Positions 57,460 through 64,000 of a stretch of 64,000 bases of DNA are shown here, piece after piece. Under the pieces are notes generated by a model. That model worked only from the letters and a program-made list of their open reading frames with translations. It had not been told where the DNA came from and made no database searches. The translations under genes were made by a program, and so were the position numbers. Source of the stretch: Tipula vernalis (taxonomy: Eukaryota > Arthropoda > Insecta > Diptera > Tipulidae); contig OY282558.1 in the NCBI GenBank assembly GCA_958295665.1, positions 48,429,389-48,493,388 on the forward strand, read 5' to 3'. Each line of letters starts with the position of its first letter. The stretch's first letter is position 1.

Positions 57460-57734
57460 ATATGTTGCATATATTCAAATATTCATACCAGATGATTTAA
57501 ATTTAGTCGATATGATTTTTTAATTTACTGTATATATTAATAAAGTTTTGATCATAAATATTGTTGTACCCTGTGTGTTTTTTATTTTTAAATTTAAATG
57601 GAAAAGAGAATTTTATCATAAAATGTCATAAAAATTCAATTTACTCCTGTTCTTTAAACTGATGATAATATTCAGTCATTTAAGAACGATGTTATTTTCT
57701 AGAAAATTATATAGTTTTCCCCTTCGATATTCGG

Positions 57735-57975
57735 CCCTTTGACACTTTCGGCCCTTCGACATTAGGCCCTTCGACATTCGGCCCTTCGACCCATTCGGCC
57801 CTTCGGCATTCGGCCCTTCGACATTCGGCCCTTCGACCCATTCGGCCCTTCGACATTCGGCCCTTCGACCCATTCGGCCCTTCGACATTCGGCCCTTCGA
57901 CATTCGGCCCTTCGACATTCGGCCCTTCGACACATTCGGCCCTTTGAAATTCGGCCCTTCGACCTTCGGTCCTTT
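57735..57975. repeat. Minisatellite built on ATTCGGCCCTTCGAC
   Basis: About 15 units of 15-17 bp: TTCGGCCCTTCGACA or TTCGGCCCTTCGACCCA variants, more regular in the middle (57770-57940). Its GC content is far above the flanks. The Arg/Glu-rich frames on the minus strand (GRRAECRRAE) come from the repeat. Confidence 0.9.
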
Positions 57976-60790
57976 GTTATCATTCCTAATAATGTTTATT
58001 AAAGTGAGAAAATCAGGGAAGTTAACTATGTACTGGAAATTTGAATTCACATTTAACTAAAGTCACCGACTAAAAGTAAATCGTTGCGATTATTTTTCAA
58101 TTCTACAAAAATTGTATCAGAGGCTGAACAGCGAGAATCTGTTTTACCTAGTTTGAAGTTGAAAGATTTTTTAATATAAAAAGCTGCATTCTACCTAGCC
58201 TTTTAGCTTGATATACTCTGTCTAAACTAAACTATGTTTAGGCTTCGCTTTTAACCAAGCCTCGAAAACGGCGTTTGCAAACGAATCCGAGAACGTCTTT
58301 TAAAACATTGTTAAATTCGGAAAAATTTGAAATAAAACTGCTAAAATTCAATAGCAACAAACGCAACTAAAATATTTTATGTCCGATTCTGTTTTCTTAA
58401 AATCACGCCGTAAAAACCTAAATTGGGAGGCTGTCAAAGTAGAATTCGTGGACTTTCTATAAATCTCAAGAGAGTCAATTTGTCTAAAAAATGAGTTTAT
58501 TAGAGGCATAAATTCACCGATTCTGTAGAATTTATTTGGTTGATTCAGACAAATGTGTAATGTTTGTATAGTGCTGGAGAAGTTTATTAATACCAGTAGG
58601 CTAAAGTGCTAAATGAACCAATTCTTATTTACTGAAGCCAAATATCTGTCTATACATTTGACAGAGGTCTGCCCAAATTAAATTTTTCTAAGTTAGGTTT
58701 ATTTCGAACACCGAGAAGTGAAAGTTGAATTCAAATCTATCGGGAAACTTAGTTTACTTGATAACTCTTTTACTGTAGAAAAAGCTTCTGTGGAAATTTA
58801 AAGATGATTTTCAAAAAGGAATAGTTTAGGTATCAAATAAGTGTTCTGCTAACTAAAACTCACACCGTATCTTTCCACCGGAAATAGGAACTACTCAAAT
58901 ATAAAACAGAATCAATCACAAATTTTTGTTCTGAATAAAAGAACAAAGCATATTAAAAAAAATAGAAATCGAGATGCCAGTCTACGCCTTAAAAATATCA
59001 TATCTGGGTGATTTGGTGATGGCGATGGGTGCAAATCAATCAAAAATTTCGCGCATAATAAAAATGATTTCTAGCTCAGCCCTACCATTAAACTCATAAT
59101 TCACGTGTACACATTTAATAAAGTCATAGATATTCTGCTCAAAGAAACACGTAAAAACATAAACGGTTTCGAGTATACACATTCCCTCATACCTTTTTCC
59201 GCACATCCAATTTTCTGTTTTGTTGCGTCTGTTAAAGGAAAAACAAAATAGGTAATCAATTTGGAAAATGAATTTTTTTTTTTTTTTTTTGGAATGTTTT
59301 TCATTCAAGATTTATTTTCAGTGAAAATACATTATTTACTGCGCGTCATATATTTTTTTCGTCAGATGGTGTTTTGTGCAAAATCAATACATACCACATT
59401 TGTACAGGATACGTATCGTACGAGTAAATTCGAAAGGTTTAATATATTAACCCCCCGCGCGTGTAAATTGTATTACACAAAATTCAATTTTAATCTAACC
59501 TCTGTTTCAAAACATTGTGTTTGTATTATGAATAATGATGACCACTGACAGTTATTATGCCAATTTATGTTTTATTGATTGAAATACATAAATGTAAAAT
59601 AATTAACATTAAAGATTTTCTTTTTATTTAAATTTTCCATTGTACACAGAAGGAACAAAAAAAAAAAAAAATTATTAATGACCAAAAAAATAAATCATAT
59701 TCCCCAAAATGTTATCGTTATCGACCACCTCCTACTCGTTTTTTTTTTTTTTTTTGGTATACAGTGTTGTGAGAGATTCAATTCCCAGCACCTCAAAAAA
59801 AAAAAATGTTTTTTTGTGTAGATTTTGGAAAATAATAAAATCACCATTTGATATAATTTATTCATGAATTAATCGAGGAAATATTTATATTTAGAAAAAT
59901 ACCACCCCCCCGGGTGGTGATGGACGGACAAGTGAAATAATAACAAAATAAGCTCTCTCTTACCACATTACCACACTTGGGTGTATATTGTTGTATATTT
60001 TTTGACTATTTTCCTGTAGTGTGCGCATTATACACTGTACCCAATATACAAAATATTTTCACCCATTTAGAGTGTGTGTAATTCAAAATGGGTGAATTTT
60101 TATTGTAATATTATTTTGAAGGGTTGGAAAATTTATTCAATTCGACAAGAGCAATAAATCAATAAAGTTTGAATTATTTTATTTTATGTATATCTCCCTA
60201 ACAAATAAAAACAAAAAATGTATAAATAAACTTTTAAGTTTTTTTTTTAACAAATTAAGCTTTTAAAAATGTTGTGTAACAAACGAAAAAAAAAAAAAAT
60301 GTGTCATGTTTACAGATGTTTGTTCAATGTACGTTATTATTACTGTGCAATAAGCAGTATAATTGTACAGATACCAAAGTATTAATAATAAATTTTATGA
60401 CATTTTATGGTTTATGTCGTTTTTCAAACTTATTGTTTTCATTAACTTCCAGAGCTTAATTAATATCTAAAGCTGACATGAAAAGTTTTTATAAATGCGC
60501 TTTGTTTGAGTATAATAGAATATAATTTGTATAAAGCTCTACGAAATTCAAATTTTTTCGTTAATTTTATTAACTCATAAAAGCGCAGTAAAATAGAATA
60601 ATAAAATTTTATACAATTGATTTAAAAAGTTAAATTTAAACCAGAATCTTACTTTGCAGGCTGTATTTTATTTTGGAGAAAGGAATCGCCTAATTGAAAA
60701 TTCTATTGTGTTTCTAACTTTTAGTACACGACATTTCGATCAATAAGTCCCGGAACTAACCAACAGTTGCTTTTTAGTGGAAAGAAATAC
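57976..60790. other. Unassigned AT-rich DNA
   Basis: No coding exon or structured element was recognised. Homopolymer T runs occur at 59274-59290 and 59740-59754, and a CCACCCCCCCGGGTGG near-palindrome near 59905. Short open frames lack recognisable domains. Confidence 0.4.
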
Positions 60791-60794
60791 TGTT

Positions 60795-60955
60795 CAAGCT
60801 CAACACGTGGTATGCTGATTTCAAACGCGGTCGTACAGACACAATTAATGCTGAACGCTCTGGTCGTCCAAATGAGACTGTTACTTCAGAAAACATAATA
60901 AAAAACTTCAAAATCGTGCCAGACAATCGCAAAGTAAAGTTGCGTGGGGTAGCTA
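60795..60955 (+). pseudogene. mariner transposase N-terminal fragment
   Basis: WYADFKRGRTDTINAERSGR then PNETVTSENIIKNFKIVPDN matches the helix-turn-helix region of mariner transposases (W(Y/F)..FK.G....D..R.GRP.....T.ENI). Similarity stops near 60950, so only about 50 codons survive. Confidence 0.65.
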
Positions 60956-61239
60956 CAGGGAGGCAAACTAGGTACGTGCCTAGGCCCGTGAATTTTTGGG
61001 GGCCTGTTATTTTCGTACTCCGTTAGTGGAATAGCCTTTAATTGTCACACTCGGACGATATTCTTGAACTCAATCGAAAAAGTTACGCATGACTTTAGTA
61101 TACAGCAATTTAAATTTTCATTTGAAACCACGTATTCAACTAGAAAGTTACTGATGACTTTTTTCGGTTGAATTTCAAGAATGCAGAAAAGGTGTTTTTC
61201 CAGATTCCTCACATATGACAGAAAAGCTCGTTTGAATTC

Positions 61240-61770
61240 CTGAAAGTTTTTTTTATTCTTTCTTAACTTCTGCCCATATGTTATCTTGATTTGGTTATCA
61301 GAGGCCTTACGCTCAAAGCATCAATTTTATGATTCGTAAAGGAACGTTTCACTATAAGAATAAGGCTCCATCACAACATCCGTAATATCTTTGTACATGT
61401 GTTGGCTCCCAAGCTTTTGCCATGAAAATGCTTCCAAGCCATGATGTTCCTGCCTTCGTGTTTTATGTTTTTAATAGTGTATTTGGGATCCAATTCTTTT
61501 TTTCAGAAGTTTAACGTATACTTGCAACTGAAACAAACTAAACTTCGATTTGTCACTCCACTATTTGTGTAGGTGTTTTTTTGCGAAATGCTTCCGTTGT
61601 TTTAAATTTTGTTTAGAAACAATTCGTTTTTGGCATGTAATGCACCCACGGAACTCAGATTCAAACAGCTGACGTCTAATAGACCTATTCAACCAACTCT
61701 GCTCAGTTTAAGGTGATATCGCTCTATTAATTTTTACCTGGGACTGTTTTCGAGATCTCCGGTACCGTTA
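61240..61770 (-). pseudogene. Tc1-like transposase relic
   Basis: Read on the minus strand from about 61770 down: RSIRRQLFESEFRGCI, KQRKHFAKKHL, SDKSKFSLFQLQVYVK (the W..V.FSDESKF.LF pattern), KTRRQEHHGLEAFSW (from GG.IMVW.CFS) and HMYKDITDVVMEPYS. Several frameshifts and stops are present. The order and spacing fit a decayed Tc1 transposase from the second HTH to the middle of the DDE domain. Confidence 0.6.
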
Positions 61771-64000
61771 TAGGTTTTACTGGCACCATAAACTACCTAA
61801 TTTAAATCTGCTGCAATTGCTCTCATTGTTGCATTTCGTTAGATAAATTTAAAATATTAGGTTTTATTTATTGCGCTATTTATACAGATAGCTTTTTGGC
61901 AATTATTGGCAATGCAACCAATCTTTTAAAAATTCTCGTTCAACACAACGTCATTACACAGAAATGTAAATCAATTGCTCTGAGCTAACAAAAGCTAACA
62001 AATCAAAATGCGGTAAAGTTAAATGCTTGTAGAGCTTAAAATTACTGTTAAAAAATATCTAGTATTCTAGTTTTTCATTATTTCTCATTTTGTGGCCATC
62101 TTATTGCATTATTCGCATTTTAAAGCAAAACGATTATGTTCTGTTCGCCCTAAGGCTCGTATTTTTAAACAAGAATAAATCGACGGATTAATCCACAGTT
62201 TTCGAAAATCCACTGATTTAGCCGAGGTTACTTTTGGTAATTTTAAACGTAGATAGATCCGTGGATTTTTTGTGTCATAATTTTGAACGAAGCTAAAACC
62301 GGCGATTTTCGAAATCAATTTTCGAATTAATAACTGCTTGCTGGGATATTAGGCATTTTTTTGTTTGTTTTCTAATGTCATTTTGGATTGATTATTTTTC
62401 CCTCTATGGAAAAGAAATCTCAATTTCGGCGTCAATCGAATAAGAACAACTCATTGCTCTTTTATGTTTGTGGGTTATTTGTCAAAATATAAGAAACTAG
62501 AAAATTGTAAATTTAAAATCTCAAAAATTCGTTTTTGAAGTAATGTTGAGATTAATTTAATGATACTTCTAAATAAACAATGACCATAATAAGTTTTCAA
62601 ACTGAAAACGGCACCCAATCAGCCAAATAACAGAACCAGAATAAACGTACGAACCAGTGGCGAAACTAAAATGCTTATTAGATAAAGACTTATTTCTTTC
62701 TATTGTCGAGCCTCGCGTTATTTAAAAGTATCTGATTTCGTGACTAGACGAAAGAGAACGTGATTCATTTCAATGGCCTTAAATAAAACGTAATGACGTT
62801 TTCTAAATAAAATATCATGAATATCGAAATAATCTTAAAAATGTCAAATTTTCAAAGTATACCATATACATATCATGAATATTCCTGAAAATTCTCAAAT
62901 ATCGAATTATCCGTAAGTATGTAAACGGGAGAAGATCCTGAAATATTGAAATTTTGGCATAATCTCGAAAAATGACAAAATATTGCGATTCAGATTTATG
63001 TGTATGTGTAATTCTGCCAGTACTCAAACTCATAGCTAATCGCAGAACATTGTCATACATAATTCGAATAAATTTGAAAATCATTAACAATCTCGTTTAA
63101 TCCTAGAAATGTCGGAAAACTTAAAAATTCTAGAATATAACGCAGAACAATCACAGAAAAATTGGAATAATCTCTTTATTTTGTGAATCTCGATTGATCT
63201 CGAACAATTTCAATAATACCGAAAAATCTGGATAGGTATTAATGAATAATTTTGGAAAGCCTGTCAAAATTTAGAAAATCCACGAAAATTTCGAAATATT
63301 TCGAAAATTCATGTAAATATAACTTAATGTTACTAATCCTACTAAGCAAAATGCTACTACTAAGCAAGGTATGGCTAAGCTCGACAAAACGACATGCAAT
63401 AAAAATGGAACCCTCAAATAGTATCGGATAATTGGTTAAATATCGAAGAAACATATTCTTAGAATAGACTCTAAAATTCTTGAGTAACATCGAACCACAC
63501 TCGAATATTCGCAAAACATCTCGAATAACCTGATAGTTTCGAAACAAAGAATCACCAACTAAGCCTCCATGTTAAACTCCAATAATCTCGTGAAATTTAA
63601 AAAAATAGAAGGTATGAAAGGTATGAAATCGGGAAGTGACGGAAATTTCAAAAAACCGGGAGAACCTCGCCAAAAACAACCAAAAAAGAACACCAGCACT
63701 AATTGCAAAATTGTAACGCTAATTCACTATAGAGACTGACTGGTTTGGCTCAAGTATCTGTTAATTCCCTTTCTAAAGACAAAAGCACTACTAATGAAGG
63801 TAACATGTAATTGTTTCCAGTCGCGGTTAGATATTTTTCTAATAAGAAAGATTCAACAATTTCTTCTTGATTTTTATGAACATCAAAATGGTACATCGCA
63901 ATCTGCTTAGCAGAATTGCTTCCTTTTACAAATCAAATTCAATATTTTCTAATCAAAACTTGATTTGTAAAAGTTTCAATTTGTTTTGCTCAATTCTTAA
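61771..64000. other. Unassigned AT-rich DNA
   Basis: No gene was recognised. From about 62820 to 63560 words such as AATCTCGAA, TTCGAAAAT and ATATCGAA recur irregularly, suggesting an old degenerated tandem repeat without a fixed unit length that could be read by eye. Confidence 0.35.

Noticed and set aside
57676..58050. Arg/Glu- and Gly/Pro-rich open frames on the minus strand
   Set aside because: They are produced by the ATTCGGCCCTTCGAC minisatellite.
62109..63547. Several minus-strand open frames of 69-102 codons near the right edge
   Set aside because: They have no motifs, are AT-rich and overlap a degenerate AATCTCGAA-type repeat.

Overview
The window is eukaryotic and comes from an insect, most likely a fly or midge. 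Genes are split by GT-AG introns, the DNA is AT-rich, and the mobile elements are typical of arthropods (Jockey, BEL/Pao, CR1-like, PIF/Harbinger, Transib, Tc1/mariner). The two host genes resemble dipteran PPM1G and Cdk5alpha (p35). The species cannot be named from sequence alone.

Host genes. (1) A complete five-exon PP2C phosphatase of the PPM1G type lies on + at 3563-6174. (2) The last two coding exons of a Cdk5 activator (p35/Cdk5alpha) lie on - at 32480-32275 and 16020-15861, separated by an intron of about 16.25 kb. Its upstream exons were not found. Almost everything else is mobile or repetitive DNA.

Layout. 1-3.5 kb: gene-poor. 3.6-6.2 kb: PPM1G. 8.2-12.4 kb: an old non-LTR retroposon cut by a BEL/Pao element that keeps both LTRs, part of gag and an env relic but has lost nearly all of pol. 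12.4-15.9 kb: AT-rich, no gene seen. 16.0-32.3 kb: the large p35 intron, holding minisatellites, two octamer-bearing modules joined by a 159-bp satellite, a decayed CR1-like element (+), two small hairpin elements, a second non-LTR element (-) with a 421-bp insertion, and a 518-bp foldback element with near-identical 241-bp arms. 34.3-40.9 kb: two PIF/Harbinger copies in opposite orientation around a tnp2-like transposase relic. 42.3-52.5 kb: a mirror-orientation copy of the module-satellite-module block, its satellite split by a Jockey element that is itself split by two solo LTRs. 52.7-54.0 kb: a Transib (RAG1-family) transposase relic. 57.0-61.8 kb: Tc1/mariner relics and a short minisatellite. 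61.8-64 kb: nothing recognised.

Most notable points. (a) The composite of (CAGTCTGT)n modules and 159-bp satellite occurs twice in the same internal order and opposite orientation, which suggests one repeated or mobile unit. (b) Jockey ORF2 is open for 892 codons once the two solo LTRs, each with an exact 4-bp target duplication, are discounted. This gives a clear three-step insertion history. (c) The BEL LTRs and one solo LTR share a stem-loop with almost the same loop but different stems. (d) A near-perfect foldback element lies inside the Cdk5-activator intron. All calls come from reading the sequence; no database search was run.
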